A stretch of DNA of 64,000 nt from Enterobacter sp. R4-368 (GTDB taxonomy: Bacteria > Pseudomonadota > Gammaproteobacteria > Enterobacterales > Enterobacteriaceae). Under the pieces are notes generated by a model. The model had not been told where the DNA came from and ran no database searches. It saw nothing but the letters and a program-made list of their open reading frames with translations. Position 1 is the stretch's first letter; the number at the start of each line of letters is the position of its first letter. Location of the stretch: NCBI RefSeq assembly GCF_000410515.1, contig NC_021500.1, forward strand, positions 4,402,001 through 4,466,000, given 5' to 3'. Both the position numbers and the translations under genes were made by a program. This document shows positions 42,238 to 52,451 of this stretch, piece after piece.

Positions 42238-42588
42238 ATGCGTTCTTCTCTTCTTTGCATGCTCTCTGGCGTGCTGTTTTTCTCCCTTGCCGCTCACGCG
42301 GAAGATATGCCCGCAATGCACGGCATGCACGATATGTCTTCGCATGGTGCCATGCACGCTCAAGCGCAGACCTATCAAAGCCAGGGCGTTATCAAGAAAA
42401 TTACCCCCGATGCGATTTCTATTGCCCATCACGCTATTCCCGCGCTGAACTGGCCGCCAATGACCATGCAGTTTGCCCTGGCCAAAGGCAGCACGTTTGC
42501 ACCGGTGAACGTGGGCGATAAGGTCGAGTTCAGCTTTGTACAAAGCGAAAACGGCTACCAGCTCGTTTCATTAACGCCGCAACGCTAA
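42238..42588 (+). CDS. cusF: Periplasmic Cu(I)/Ag(I) metallochaperone CusF
   Basis: A 116-residue protein with a signal peptide (ending LAAHA), a Met/His-rich linker (MPAMHGMHDMSSHGAMHA) and the CusF OB-fold with the binding motif H-x2-IPALNWPPMTM (His, Trp and two Met ligands). It carries Cu(I) or Ag(I) to the CusB/CusA efflux complex. AGGAG precedes the ATG. It is the second gene of the operon rather than following cusC as in E. coli. Confidence 0.9.
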   Translation: MRSSLLCMLSGVLFFSLAAHAEDMPAMHGMHDMSSHGAMHAQAQTYQSQGVIKKITPDAISIAHHAIPALNWPPMTMQFALAKGSTFAPVNVGDKVEFSFVQSENGYQLVSLTPQR

Positions 42589-42600
42589 CCGGGGGCAACA

Positions 42601-43854
42601 ATGAAACGTTACTCGCTGAGCCTGCGGCTCGGCGGGGTGTTGCTTGGACTGATGTGCTCCGCCGCGCAGGCGGAGTCACTGACGCTGACGCAAACCCTTG
42701 CCGCCGCTGAGCGCTATTCCGCCGAACTTTCCGCTAACCGCAACGAAGCGCAGGCGCTGGATGCGATGGCAGATTCTGCCCGCCAGTTACCCGACCCGAA
42801 GCTGAAATTCGGTATTGAAAACGTCCCGGTACAGGGCAACAACGATCGCCGTTTAACCCGCGAAGGGATGACGATGCAGCGGATCGGGATCATGCAGCAG
42901 TATGTCAGCGCCGAAAAACGCGATCGTAAAGCCGATACGTTGTTAGCCGAAGCGCAAAGTGTTAGCGCCAAATCTGCCGTCGTGCGCGCCAATTTACAGC
43001 GCGACACCGCCCAGGCGTGGCTCGACTTAGCGCTTTCACAACAGGCGTTGCAGACCGCACGCAAACTGCTGGCAGAAACCGAACGCCAGCAGGGCGCGCA
43101 GCGCGCCAGCGTGGGAGCTGGCAATGCTGCACCTGACAGCGTGCTGGCTTTCCGGGTTGGCCTGAGTGCAATGCGCGACAAGCTCACGCTCGCCGAACGC
43201 GATGTGCAACTGGCGCAAACTCGCCTGGCGCAGTTGACTGGCGAGGATGTGAGTGCCGTTTCCGGCGAGATTCCACGGTATCAACGTCTGCCCGCGGATG
43301 AAAAAACGCTGGAGCAGGGCATTGCGCAGCATCCGGACATTATCGCTGCGGCCAGTATGGCTAACAGCGCGAAAGCCCGTTCCGCCGAATCCGCCATTGC
43401 CGCCATTCCGGATGTCGAGGTGGAAGTGTGGTACGGACGCCGCGCCGAAGGGTATGAAGATATGGCCGGGGTGATGTTTACCGTCGATCTGCCGCTGTTC
43501 CAGTCGCACCGTCAGGATAAAGATCACGCCGCTGATGTTTCCCGCACTATGCAGGCTAACGACCAGTTGGCGCTGGCTGAGCGCGATCACGCCGCACAGC
43601 TGCATTCGCTCATTGCCGAATATAACGCCGCGCAAACGCTGTGGATGCGCCAGCGTGACGAGGTGCTGCCGCTGGTTCGTCAGCGGGCCACGTTACTGGC
43701 GGCGCAATACCGTTCGGGGCAATCGGATCTCTCCGGGTTACTGGAGGCCCGACGTAATGTGCTCGATAGCGAACTGGCCGTGAACCAGGCCGAGAAAGAG
43801 ATGGCGCAGAAATGGGCCGCAATCCGCTGGCTGATCCCGCAGGAGTTAAGGTAA
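42601..43854 (+). CDS. cusC: TolC-family outer-membrane channel of the Cus/Czc efflux system
   Basis: A 417-residue outer-membrane efflux protein with a signal peptide (ending SAAQA) and the two-fold OEP repeat with long coiled-coil helices (DPKLKFGIENVPVQGN; QYRSGQSDLSGLLEARRNVLDSELAVNQAEK). It lacks the N-terminal lipid-modified Cys of E. coli CusC and is shorter, more like CzcC. It fills the CusC position: its TAA overlaps the cusB ATG. Calling it cusC is by context. Confidence 0.78.
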   Translation: MKRYSLSLRLGGVLLGLMCSAAQAESLTLTQTLAAAERYSAELSANRNEAQALDAMADSARQLPDPKLKFGIENVPVQGNNDRRLTREGMTMQRIGIMQQYVSAEKRDRKADTLLAEAQSVSAKSAVVRANLQRDTAQAWLDLALSQQALQTARKLLAETERQQGAQRASVGAGNAAPDSVLAFRVGLSAMRDKLTLAERDVQLAQTRLAQLTGEDVSAVSGEIPRYQRLPADEKTLEQGIAQHPDIIAAASMANSAKARSAESAIAAIPDVEVEVWYGRRAEGYEDMAGVMFTVDLPLFQSHRQDKDHAADVSRTMQANDQLALAERDHAAQLHSLIAEYNAAQTLWMRQRDEVLPLVRQRATLLAAQYRSGQSDLSGLLEARRNVLDSELAVNQAEKEMAQKWAAIRWLIPQELR

Positions 43855-45308
43855 TGAAAAAAACGATTTTAGCCGTCGTGATTGCGGCTTGCCTGGCGGC
43901 GGGCGTAGGGTATTTCGCCGGTCGCCAGCATAGTGCGCCTGCGGCTTCAGGCGAGCAAACAACACAACGAAAAGTGCTCTACTGGTACGATCCGATGGTG
44001 CCGGATCAGCGTTTTGACAAGCCGGGTAAATCCCCGTTTATGGATATGCCCCTGGTGCCGCGTTATGCCGATGAAACACCTGCCAGCGGCGGTGTTAGCG
44101 TCAGTGCGCAGCAGCAGCAAAACCTGGGGATGACGACGGCGAAGGTGGAAAAACGCGCGCTTGCTGACGAGTTTTCCGCCTTTGCCACGGTAACCACCGA
44201 TGAGCGCAGCATTCAGAGCGTGCCGTCTCCGGCGGCGGGCGTGGTGGAAAAACTGTTTGTCCGCGCGCCGCAACAGTGGGTGAAGAAAGGCGAAGCGCTG
44301 GCGCAACTGTGGATCCCGCAATGGACAACGGCGCAGCAGGAGTATCTGGCGGTGCGCCAGTTGGGCGATGGCGAACTGACGCGCGCCGCCCGCGAGCGGC
44401 TGGCGTTGCAATTTATGCCGGATGCCATTATTCGCGCGGTTGAGCGTAGCGGGAAACCGCAAACCCGGCTCACGCTGCGCGCCGATCGTGACGGCTATGT
44501 GGTGAAACTTGATTCCCGTGAAGGCGCGCAAGTTGCCGCTACGCAAGTTCTCTTTGAGCTGGCGAACCTTGATCCTGTCTGGCTGGTGGTCGATTATCCG
44601 CAAAGCCAGGCGCAGGCGCTTACTACGGGTAGCGAAATTATTGCCACATCGGGTAGTTGGCCGGGTGAGCAGTTTCACGGCCGCGTCAGTGAGTTGTTGC
44701 CGCAGCTTGAAACCACCACCCGGACGCTGAAAGCGCGTATCGTGCTGGATAACCCACAGCAAAAACTTAAACCCGGCATGTTCCTGACCGTAACGCAGCC
44801 TGCTTCGGCGCAACAGCCCGCGGTACTGGCTATTCCGGAAGAGGCACTGATTGAAACCGGTGCGGCAAGCCGCGTGTTACTGGCGACGGGTGACGGGCAT
44901 TTCCAGGCCGTTAACGTCACCACCGGGCGTAAGGCAGAGGGCTGGACCGAAGTGCTGTCCGGATTGCAGGAGGGCGATAAGGTCGTGACCTCCGGCCAGT
45001 TCCTGATTGACTCAGAAGCGAGCTTGCGTAGCGCACTGCCGCACCAACAGGCGCCGCAAACTCCCGCGAAGAAAGTGCAAACCTACGACGCAACCGGTGT
45101 GGTGAAAGCAATTGATGCTGGCAGCATCACGCTGTCGCACCAGCCGATCCCGGCGCTGAACTGGGGAGCGATGACGATGGACTTCGTTCTTAAACAGCCT
45201 GAACCCGCCATCAAAGTGGGCGATAAGGTGATGTTCAGCTTTACGCTCGATGACGAGCAGGGTGCTGTCATTACTCATCTGATGCCCACGCAGGAGACGA
45301 TGAAATGA
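43854..45308 (+). CDS. cusB: CusB-type periplasmic adaptor with fused C-terminal CusF domain
   Basis: A 484-residue membrane-fusion protein. It has an N-terminal signal/anchor, the heavy-metal-binding YHS-like segment ([28 protein letters not shown]), a barrel-sandwich and alpha-hairpin, and beta-barrel domains. Residues about 410-484 form an extra CusF-like domain ([30 protein letters not shown]) with the His, Trp and Met metal ligands. The start ATG at 43854 overlaps the preceding stop (TAATG) and the 3' end overlaps cusA by ATGA. It links CusA to the outer-membrane channel. Confidence 0.92.
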   Translation: MKKTILAVVIAACLAAGVGYFAGRQHSAPAASGEQTTQRKVLYWYDPMVPDQRFDKPGKSPFMDMPLVPRYADETPASGGVSVSAQQQQNLGMTTAKVEKRALADEFSAFATVTTDERSIQSVPSPAAGVVEKLFVRAPQQWVKKGEALAQLWIPQWTTAQQEYLAVRQLGDGELTRAARERLALQFMPDAIIRAVERSGKPQTRLTLRADRDGYVVKLDSREGAQVAATQVLFELANLDPVWLVVDYPQSQAQALTTGSEIIATSGSWPGEQFHGRVSELLPQLETTTRTLKARIVLDNPQQKLKPGMFLTVTQPASAQQPAVLAIPEEALIETGAASRVLLATGDGHFQAVNVTTGRKAEGWTEVLSGLQEGDKVVTSGQFLIDSEASLRSALPHQQAPQTPAKKVQTYDATGVVKAIDAGSITLSHQPIPALNWGAMTMDFVLKQPEPAIKVGDKVMFSFTLDDEQGAVITHLMPTQETMK

Positions 45309-48300
45309 TTGCTGCCGTGATTCGCGCCTCGCTGCGTAACCGCTTGTTAATCCTGCTGGCTGCGCTGGTGCTCACCGGCTGGGGGATTTGGTCAATCCAG
45401 CGCGCGCCGCTGGATGCTCTGCCGGATCTCTCCGATGTACAGGTGATTATTCGTGCCAGCTATCCGGGTAAAGCGCCGCAACTTATTGAAGATCAAGTGA
45501 CTTATCCGTTGACTACCGCCATGCTTTCCGTGCCGGGGGCGAAAACGGTGCGCGGCTACTCGATGTTTGGCGATGCCTATGTCTATGTGCTGTTTGATGA
45601 TGATACCGATCTCTACTGGGCGCGTTCTCGTGTGCTGGAGAACTTAAGCCAAATCCAGTCTTCATTGCCTGCAGGCGTGAACGTTGGGTTAGGGCCGGAT
45701 GCAACCGGTGTGGGCTGGATTTATGAGTACGCGCTGGTGGATCGCAGCGGTAAACATAATCTGGCGGATTTGCGCGCGTTGCAGGACTGGACGCTGAAAT
45801 TTGAACTTAAAACCGTGCCGAACGTTGCGGAAGTGGCAAGTGTTGGCGGTATGGTTCGGCAATATCAGATTGTGCCGGATCCCGCGAAAATGCGGGCGCT
45901 GAATATTACCCATGAACAGATCGTCAGCGCTGTGCAGGCGGCGAACCAGGAGAGCGGCGGTGCGCTGCTGGAGATGGGCGAAGCCGAATTTATGGTGCGC
46001 ACCACCGGTTACCTGCGGCAACTGGCGGATTTTCGCCAGATAGTGATCGCCAGCCGGGATGGTGTACCGGTGATGCTTTCAGATGTAGCGACGGTGCGCC
46101 TGGGGCCTGAGCTACGCCGCGGCGTGGCGGAATATAATGGCGAAGGTGAAGTCGCGGGCGGCATTATCGTTATGCGTTATGGCAAAAACGCGCTCGATAC
46201 CATTCATGCAGTGAAAGCGAAACTCAGCGAGGTGCAAAAAACGCTGCCCGACGGTGTGGCGATCGTACCGGTTTATGATCGCTCGACACTGATTGAGAGC
46301 GCGGTTGAAACGCTGACGCATAAATTGATTGAGGAATTTATCGTTGTTGCGCTGGTTTGCACGCTGTTCCTGTTCCATTTCCGTTCGGCATTAGTGGCAA
46401 TTGTGTCACTGCCGCTGGGGATCCTCGGCGCGTTTATCGTCATGCATTACCAGGGCATCAACGCCAATATCATGTCGCTTGGCGGGATTGCGATTGCTAT
46501 CGGCGCAATGGTGGATGCGGCCATTGTGATGATCGAGAATATGCACAAGGTGATGGAGCAGTGGCGGCACGATAACCCTGATCGACAGCCGACCGGAGCG
46601 GATTACTGGCATTTTTCAGAACTGGCTGCAGTCGAAGTGGGGCCGGCGTTATTTTGCAGCCTGCTGATCATTACCTTGTCGTTTATTCCTGTGTTTTCAC
46701 TCGAAGCGCAGGAAGGGCGTATGTTCTCGCCGCTGGCATTCACCAAGAGCTGGGCGATGGCTGTAGCGGCCGGGCTTGGTATCACGCTGGTTCCGGTGCT
46801 GATGGGCTTGTTTATTCGCGGCAAGATCCCTGATGAGAAAGCCAACCCCATTAACCGTTTCCTGATTCGCCTGTATGAGCCACTGCTGGATAAAGTGCTG
46901 GCGTGGCCGAAAGCGACACTGGCGGTGGCGTTGTTGCTGTTGCTGGCAACGTTATGGCCGTTGAGTCGGCTGGGCAGTGAGTTTATGCCGCCGCTCAACG
47001 AAGGCGATTTACTGTATATGCCGTCGACGTTACCGGGGATCTCTGCGCGGGAAGCCGGGCGTTTATTGCAGCAGACTGACCGGCTGATTAAAAGCGTGCC
47101 GGAAGTGGCGAGCGTGTTTGGTAAAGCAGGCCGAGCAGAGAGCGCGACCGATCCTGCCCCATTAACCATGCTGGAAACCACTATTCGCTTTAAACCACGC
47201 GACCAGTGGCGGCCAGGCATGACGCCGGAAAAACTGGTGGAAGAACTGGATAAAACCGTCAGGGTGCCGGGCATTGCCAATGTCTGGGTGCCGCCTATCC
47301 GTAACCGCCTGGATATGCTGGCAACCGGGATCAAAAGCCCGGTGGGGATTAAGGTGAACGGCAATAATATTGCTGATATTGAACGTGTGGCGCAGCAAAT
47401 CGAGCAGGTGGTGAAAACAGTGCCAGGCGTAACATCGGCACTGGCCGAGCGTCTGGCGGGGGGGCGCTACGTCGATATCAACATTAACCGGCAGCAGGCT
47501 GCGCGTTATGGTGTGTCGGTAAAAGAGTTGCAATCGCTGGTCTCTACGCTGGTTGGTGGGGAAAATATTGGCGAAGTGCTGCAGGGGCGGGAGCGATATC
47601 CTGTCAATGTACGTTACCCGCGAGAAATACGAGATAACGTCGATGATTTGCGTAAATTGCCGGTGATCACCGAAAATGGCAGCCAGATCGCGTTAGGTGA
47701 ACTGGCGGATATCGTGGTGAAAGAGGGGCCGCCCATGCTGAAAAGCGAGAACGCGCGCCTCTCAAACTGGATCTACGTTGACCTGCGCGGTCGCGATTTG
47801 AAATCGGCAGTGGACGAGATGCAGCAGCGTGTAGCGCAGCAGGTGAAACTGCCACAGGGGGTCACGCTCTCGTGGTCCGGACAGTTTGAATATCTGGAAC
47901 GCGCCACGGCAAAATTGAAAATCGTTTTGCCGGTAACGCTAATGATTATCTTCGTCCTGCTATTTATTACCTTTAAGCGTATATCTGATGCCCTGTTAAT
48001 AATGGGGACATTACCATTCTCGTTGATTGGCGGTGTCTGGTTATTGTGGCTGCTGGGATATAATTTATCCGTTGCGGGGGCGGTCGGTTTTATTGCTCTG
48101 GCCGGCGTGGCGGCAGAGTTCGGCGTTATTATGGTGCTCTATCTTAATCACGCGCTTAAGAAATATCGCACACGTGAACCGGAGGGGGGAAATAAGGTAC
48201 TGCTACAGGCAATCCATGAAGGTGCGGTACTCCGCGTGCGGCCAAAGGTAATGACGGTTGCGACGATTATGGCGGGGCTGCTTCCCATTATGTGGGGCGG

Positions 48301-48424
48301 TGGCAGCGGTTCGGAGGTGATGAGCCGTATCGCTGCGCCAATGATTGGCGGCATGATAACGGCACCTTTGCTGTCGATGTTGGTTATCCCGGCAGTTTAT
48401 TTCTTACTGCATCGCAAACGTTAG
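45305..48424 (+). CDS. cusA: Cu(I)/Ag(I) efflux RND transporter CusA
   Basis: A 1039-residue heavy-metal RND pump of 12 helices with two large periplasmic loops. The metal-relay methionines are visible in [33 protein letters not shown] and [13 protein letters not shown]. The proton-relay region is [22 protein letters not shown]. It expels Cu(I)/Ag(I) from periplasm and cytoplasm through CusB and the TolC-like channel. It is the last gene of the operon. The cusRS sensor genes are not in the window. Confidence 0.95.
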   Translation: MIAAVIRASLRNRLLILLAALVLTGWGIWSIQRAPLDALPDLSDVQVIIRASYPGKAPQLIEDQVTYPLTTAMLSVPGAKTVRGYSMFGDAYVYVLFDDDTDLYWARSRVLENLSQIQSSLPAGVNVGLGPDATGVGWIYEYALVDRSGKHNLADLRALQDWTLKFELKTVPNVAEVASVGGMVRQYQIVPDPAKMRALNITHEQIVSAVQAANQESGGALLEMGEAEFMVRTTGYLRQLADFRQIVIASRDGVPVMLSDVATVRLGPELRRGVAEYNGEGEVAGGIIVMRYGKNALDTIHAVKAKLSEVQKTLPDGVAIVPVYDRSTLIESAVETLTHKLIEEFIVVALVCTLFLFHFRSALVAIVSLPLGILGAFIVMHYQGINANIMSLGGIAIAIGAMVDAAIVMIENMHKVMEQWRHDNPDRQPTGADYWHFSELAAVEVGPALFCSLLIITLSFIPVFSLEAQEGRMFSPLAFTKSWAMAVAAGLGITLVPVLMGLFIRGKIPDEKANPINRFLIRLYEPLLDKVLAWPKATLAVALLLLLATLWPLSRLGSEFMPPLNEGDLLYMPSTLPGISAREAGRLLQQTDRLIKSVPEVASVFGKAGRAESATDPAPLTMLETTIRFKPRDQWRPGMTPEKLVEELDKTVRVPGIANVWVPPIRNRLDMLATGIKSPVGIKVNGNNIADIERVAQQIEQVVKTVPGVTSALAERLAGGRYVDININRQQAARYGVSVKELQSLVSTLVGGENIGEVLQGRERYPVNVRYPREIRDNVDDLRKLPVITENGSQIALGELADIVVKEGPPMLKSENARLSNWIYVDLRGRDLKSAVDEMQQRVAQQVKLPQGVTLSWSGQFEYLERATAKLKIVLPVTLMIIFVLLFITFKRISDALLIMGTLPFSLIGGVWLLWLLGYNLSVAGAVGFIALAGVAAEFGVIMVLYLNHALKKYRTREPEGGNKVLLQAIHEGAVLRVRPKVMTVATIMAGLLPIMWGGGSGSEVMSRIAAPMIGGMITAPLLSMLVIPAVYFLLHRKR

Positions 48425-48433
48425 TCGCTTTTT

Positions 48434-48457
48434 TGCGCCCCTGTGATGGGGCGCATT
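48434..48457 (+). terminator. Hairpin after cusA
   Basis: TGCGCCCC-TGTGAT-GGGGCGCA, 8-bp stem, 10 bp behind the stop. Only ATTG follows, so it is more likely a 3'-end stabiliser or weak terminator. Confidence 0.5.
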
Positions 48458-48470
48458 GAACGATATTCTG

Positions 48471-48487
48471 TGTTTAGTGACGTAATA
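48471..48487 (+). promoter_or_regulatory. Possible PhoP box upstream of pagP
   Basis: TGTTTA-GTGAC-GTAATA has the first direct half-site intact and the second at 4 of 6, with the correct 5-bp spacing. pagP is a known PhoP-regulated gene in Salmonella and E. coli; the site here is weak. Confidence 0.35.
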
Positions 48488-48594
48488 CTGCGATTATTCC
48501 GTAGGTTTTTTCAGAATTAATCCGATCTTGTTAAGGAACCATTCAGATAACATGCCCAAGAATATACGTTGTTGCATAACATGGAATAAATACG

Positions 48595-49158
48595 GTGTCT
48601 GTAAATAAGAAGTTTTTAGCTATTATTTTGTCTTTATTTTGCCAGTTTTCGGTGGTTACCACAGCGCTTGCTGCAGAGAATTCCTGGTTCTCGAGTTTTA
48701 CTGACAATGTGAAGCAAACCTGGCAGCAGCCAGAGCATTATGATCTCTATGTTCCTGCTATCACCTGGCATGCGCGTTTCGCCTATGACAAGGAGAAAAC
48801 GGACCGCTATAACGAACGTCCATGGGGCGCGGGTTTTGGTCAGTCACGCTGGGACGAAAAAGGGAACTGGCACGGCCTCTATCTGATGGCATTTAAAGAT
48901 TCATTTAACAAATGGGAGCCGATTGGCGGCTACGGATGGGAGAAAACATGGCGTCCGCTGGCAGATGATAACTTCCGTCTGGGATTGGGTTATACGGCCG
49001 GGTTTACCGCGCGTGATAACTGGAAGTACATTCCCGTTCCGGTGCTGTTGCCGCTGGCATCTATCGGTTATGGCCCGGCGACCTTCCAGATGACCTACAT
49101 TCCGGGCACCTATAACAACGGGAACGTTTACTTTGCCTGGATGCGCTTTCAGTTTTAG
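48595..49158 (+). CDS. pagP: Lipid A palmitoyltransferase PagP
   Basis: A 187-residue 8-strand outer-membrane barrel enzyme that transfers palmitate from phospholipid to lipid A. The N-terminal signal peptide is followed by [21 protein letters not shown] and KDSFNKWEP, which contain the catalytic His and the Asp-Ser pair; the C-terminus [20 protein letters not shown] is almost invariant. The start is GTG 48595; the upstream in-frame ATG is followed by a stop. It has a weak ribosome-binding site. Confidence 0.95.
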   Translation: MSVNKKFLAIILSLFCQFSVVTTALAAENSWFSSFTDNVKQTWQQPEHYDLYVPAITWHARFAYDKEKTDRYNERPWGAGFGQSRWDEKGNWHGLYLMAFKDSFNKWEPIGGYGWEKTWRPLADDNFRLGLGYTAGFTARDNWKYIPVPVLLPLASIGYGPATFQMTYIPGTYNNGNVYFAWMRFQF

Positions 49159-49350
49159 CTGCAAATGCGGTGTTAAGGCGATGTACAAATTTTAATCATC
49201 GCCTAAAACGCGGAATAAACTCACTTTTGCAAAAAAGTTAGCGACATTTATCACTTTTTCACGAATAACGACTGGACAAAAGTCGTCACAATTGTTGTAC
49301 TGATACCCGACACAGCATTTGTGTCGATTTTTCATGTAAAGGTAATTTTG

Positions 49351-49560
49351 ATGTCTAAGATTAAAGGTAACGTTAAGTGGTTTAATGAATCCAAAGGATT
49401 CGGTTTCATTACTCCGGAAGATGGCAGCAAAGACGTGTTCGTACACTTCTCTGCAATCCAGAGCAATGGTTTCAAAACCCTGGCTGAAGGTCAGCGCGTT
49501 GAGTTTGAAATCACTAACGGTGCCAAAGGCCCATCTGCTGCGAACGTAATGCCTGTTTAA
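49351..49560 (+). CDS. cspE: Cold-shock-family RNA chaperone CspE
   Basis: A 69-residue single cold-shock domain with RNP1 (KGFGFI) and RNP2 (VFVHFSA) intact. It matches E. coli CspE except near the C-terminus (VMPV for VIAL). AAAGGT precedes the ATG. The spacer from pagP (about 190 bp) provides a long AT-rich 5' leader. A strong terminator follows. Confidence 0.95.
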   Translation: MSKIKGNVKWFNESKGFGFITPEDGSKDVFVHFSAIQSNGFKTLAEGQRVEFEITNGAKGPSAANVMPV

Positions 49561-49589
49561 TTCAGCTACGTACGTACAGTAAGAATTCC

Positions 49590-49616
49590 AAAACCCGCCG
49601 TAAGGCGGGTTTTTTT
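49590..49616. terminator. Bidirectional terminator between cspE and crcB
   Basis: AAACCCGCC-GTAA-GGCGGGTTT with seven T on the plus strand and a T-run on the minus strand, placed between convergent genes. Confidence 0.92.
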
Positions 49617-49622
49617 ATCCTT

Positions 49623-50006
49623 TCAGTTTGCGTTAACTGAGGAAAATAGCCAAAACGCCAGTGCCGTCATAGCAAACGAGCCCAGCAGGTTTACCGCCAC
49701 GTTCAGCAGCGCCCAGTTAATTCGCCCCTCCTGTAACAAGAACACCACTTCCGCGGAAAAGGTAGAAAAGGTAGTCAGACCGCCACAAAAACCGGTGGTT
49801 AACAGTACTTTCCAGACGGGATCGATGTGCGTCATCCGATTGAACCACGCTAACCCCATACCGATAATAAACGCGCCGAGCAGGTTGGCGGTGAGCGTCC
49901 CAACAGGGATCGCCTGATGCGCCGGATTAAGTTTCATGCTTAACATCCAGCGCGCAACGCTGCCGGTTCCACCGCCAATAAATACCGCTAAAAGAAGTTG
50001 TAACAC
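49623..50006 (-). CDS. crcB: Fluoride exporter CrcB/Fluc
   Basis: A 127-residue four-helix membrane protein. The family motifs [10 protein letters not shown] near the N-terminus, N-LLGAF (pore Asn) and [13 protein letters not shown] (polar track with Phe box) are intact. It functions as a dual-topology dimer fluoride channel. The start is GTG 50006 with AGGAT upstream. No fluoride riboswitch is recognisable in the short leader. Confidence 0.94.
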   Translation of the reverse strand: MLQLLLAVFIGGGTGSVARWMLSMKLNPAHQAIPVGTLTANLLGAFIIGMGLAWFNRMTHIDPVWKVLLTTGFCGGLTTFSTFSAEVVFLLQEGRINWALLNVAVNLLGSFAMTALAFWLFSSVNAN

Positions 50007-50095
50007 CGTGAGATCCTGCTATTTGATTTGTTAGAGTGTTGAGTTTAGCGTCGCGGCTATTTTCTGGCTATCGCGACGAAGCGAGAGGACTAAAG

Positions 50096-50884
50096 ATGAT
50101 TGTTGCAGCCGGGCAATTTGCGGTCACGCCAGACTGGCGGACCAATGCGCAGACGTGTGTTGCGTTGATGGCACAGGCGGCAGCTCGTCAGGCGTCGCTG
50201 CTGGTGCTGCCAGAGGCATTACTGGCAAGAGATGATGCTGACCCACACCTTTCGGTCAAATCGGCGCAGACGCTTGATGGCGGCTTTCTGAGCCTGTTGC
50301 GTACGGAGAGCCAGCGTAATGCGTTGACGACGGTGTTGACGGTGCATGTTCCGTCAACCGAGGGCAGGGCAGTTAATACGCTGGTGGTATTGCGCGGTGG
50401 AGAGGTGATCGCGCAGTATGCCAAGCTGCATTTGTATGACGCATTCAACATGCAGGAATCTGCGCGGGTGGACGCCGGGCGCGATATTCCGCCGTTGATT
50501 GAGGTGGAGGGCATGAAGGTCGGGTTGATGACGTGCTACGATCTGCGTTTCCCGGAGCTGGCTTTGTCGCTGGCGTTGCAAGGGGCAGAACTGCTGGTGT
50601 TGCCTGCCGCCTGGGTACGCGGTCCCCTCAAGGAGCAGCACTGGGCGACGCTGCTCTCGGCAAGGGCGCTGGACACAACATGTTATATTGTCGCGGCAGG
50701 CGAATGCGGCAATAAAAATATCGGGCAGAGCCGGGTCGTTGATCCGCAGGGCGTGACGGTTGCGGCGGCGGCGCAAGTGCCACAGCTTATTTTCGCCGAG
50801 GTCTCGCCTGAACGTGTGGTGCAGACCCGCGAGGCACTGCCGGTGTTACGTAATCGCCGTTTCGCTGCACCACATTTAGTGTGA
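50096..50884 (+). CDS. ybeM: Deaminated glutathione amidase (nitrilase family, YbeM/NIT1-like)
   Basis: A 262-residue carbon-nitrogen hydrolase. The catalytic triad is intact: Glu40 in LVLPEALLA, Lys110 in [10 protein letters not shown], Cys147 in [10 protein letters not shown]. Family members hydrolyse deaminated glutathione, a metabolite-repair reaction. The start at 50096 follows GAGAGG; a longer frame reaches 50036 but overlaps the crcB leader. The gene appears full length here. Confidence 0.88.
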   Translation: MIVAAGQFAVTPDWRTNAQTCVALMAQAAARQASLLVLPEALLARDDADPHLSVKSAQTLDGGFLSLLRTESQRNALTTVLTVHVPSTEGRAVNTLVVLRGGEVIAQYAKLHLYDAFNMQESARVDAGRDIPPLIEVEGMKVGLMTCYDLRFPELALSLALQGAELLVLPAAWVRGPLKEQHWATLLSARALDTTCYIVAAGECGNKNIGQSRVVDPQGVTVAAAAQVPQLIFAEVSPERVVQTREALPVLRNRRFAAPHLV

Positions 50885-51011
50885 TGTTTTTTTAAACAAC
50901 ACTTGATTCATCTCGTTACACATTGCTATTGTGTGCGCGCGTCGAATGACCGTTAATGAAGTCCGGTTATAATGGCGTTTTTTGCAGCCTGTTTTACGAA
51001 AGAAGGTATCT

Positions 51012-51206
51012 ATGGGTGAGATTAGTATTACCAAACTGCTGGTTGTGGCCGCACTGGTTGTTCTGCTGTTTGGAACCAAAAAATTGCGTACGCTCGGCGG
51101 TGACCTGGGCGCAGCCATCAAGGGCTTTAAAAAAGCCATGAATGATGATGATGCAGCGAAAAAAGCTGACGAAGTCACAGCAGAAAAACTCTCTCACAAA
51201 GAGTAA
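51012..51206 (+). CDS. tatE: Sec-independent (Tat) translocase subunit TatE
   Basis: A 64-residue TatA-family protein. It has an N-terminal membrane helix ([22 protein letters not shown]), the hinge FGTKKLR, an amphipathic helix ([15 protein letters not shown]) and a charged tail. It supplements TatA in forming the Tat pore. AAGGT precedes ATG 51012. Confidence 0.94.
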   Translation: MGEISITKLLVVAALVVLLFGTKKLRTLGGDLGAAIKGFKKAMNDDDAAKKADEVTAEKLSHKE

Positions 51207-51224
51207 CAGCGGCTTTGACAGGCG

Positions 51225-51255
51225 AAAAAAAACCGGCGCAGAAGCCGGTTTTTTT
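51225..51255. terminator. Bidirectional terminator between tatE and lipA
   Basis: AAACCGGC-GCAGAA-GCCGGTTT flanked by A8 and T7, between convergent genes ending at 51206 and 51276. Confidence 0.93.
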
Positions 51256-51275
51256 GTCTGCTGTGTAAGCAAGTA

Positions 51276-52241
51276 TTACTTCACTTCCACGCCTTTTGCC
51301 TGCAGATCGGCATGGTAAGAGGAACGAACGAACGGGCCACACGCCGCATGGGTGAAGCCCATCGCCAGTGCTTCCTCTTTCATTTCGTCAAACTCATCCG
51401 GGCTGACATAGCGCTGTACCGGCAGGTGATGGCGGCTTGGCTGTAAATATTGGCCCAGCGTCAGCATCGTCACGCCGTGACGGCGCAGATCGCGCATAAC
51501 CTCAATGATCTCTGCGTTGGTTTCACCTAAGCCAACCATCAGACCGGATTTTGTTGGGATTTCCGGATGTGCTTCTTTAAAACGCTCCAGAAGTTTCAGC
51601 GACCAGTTGTAATCCGCGCCCGGGCGAACCTGGCGGTAAATACGCGGCACGTTCTCCAGATTGTGGTTAAAGACATCCGGCGGCGTGGCGGTGAGGATAT
51701 CCAGCGCACGATCCATGCGGCCTCGAAAATCCGGCACCAGCGTTTCGATTTTGATCGATGGGCTTTTTTCACGGATGGCGGTAATGCAATCAGCAAAATG
51801 CTGAGCACCGCCATCACGCAAATCGTCACGGTCTACAGAGGTGATAACCACATAACGCAGCGCCATATCAGCAATGGTCTGCGCCAGTTTTTGCGGTTCG
51901 TTGGCATCCGGCGCCACAGGACGTCCGTGTGCCACATCGCAGAATGGGCAACGGCGCGTGCAGATAGCACCAAGGATCATAAAGGTTGCCGTACCGTGGT
52001 TGAAACACTCAGCAAGGTTCGGGCAGGAAGCCTCTTCGCACACAGAGTGCAGCCCGTTTTTGCGCATGGCTGCTTTAATACCCTGGATACGGGAGGAGTC
52101 GGCCGGGAGTTTGATTTTCATCCATTCCGGTTTTCTTAACAGGGCTTCGCGCTCTGTCGCCACATTTTTAACCGGGATAAGCGCCATTTTATCGGCATCG
52201 CGGTACTTAACACCGCGTTCCATCACAATGGGTTTACTCAT
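51276..52241 (-). CDS. lipA: Lipoyl synthase
   Basis: A 321-residue radical-SAM enzyme that inserts two sulfurs into protein-bound octanoate. It has the auxiliary cluster motif [12 protein letters not shown], the radical-[11 protein letters not shown], and the C-terminal [10 protein letters not shown] with the serine ligand. It is nearly identical to E. coli LipA. Confidence 0.98.
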   Translation of the reverse strand: MSKPIVMERGVKYRDADKMALIPVKNVATEREALLRKPEWMKIKLPADSSRIQGIKAAMRKNGLHSVCEEASCPNLAECFNHGTATFMILGAICTRRCPFCDVAHGRPVAPDANEPQKLAQTIADMALRYVVITSVDRDDLRDGGAQHFADCITAIREKSPSIKIETLVPDFRGRMDRALDILTATPPDVFNHNLENVPRIYRQVRPGADYNWSLKLLERFKEAHPEIPTKSGLMVGLGETNAEIIEVMRDLRRHGVTMLTLGQYLQPSRHHLPVQRYVSPDEFDEMKEEALAMGFTHAACGPFVRSSYHADLQAKGVEVK

Positions 52242-52451
52242 AGCGTGCGTGTTCCAGTTGCGGATAACGAAGTAAGCATTTCAATTCAAATGAATGTTGT
52301 ATTTATCAACTATTTTTGAATTAACTTGCGTGCAGTATACCATTGATGGGGGATAGAAAGCAGCCTGACAACGGGGCAATTTGTAAAATAGTTGTTGTTT
52401 TGTGCCAAATGCCCAATAAGGGTTAGCGCTTTCGCCTGGCACGGACGGGCG

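Noticed and set aside
50007..50095. Possible fluoride riboswitch before crcB
   Set aside because: The leader is short and the GGCGATGG-type core and pseudoknot of the fluoride riboswitch are not visible. The CGTCGCG/CGCGACG hairpin there lies on the ybeM side.
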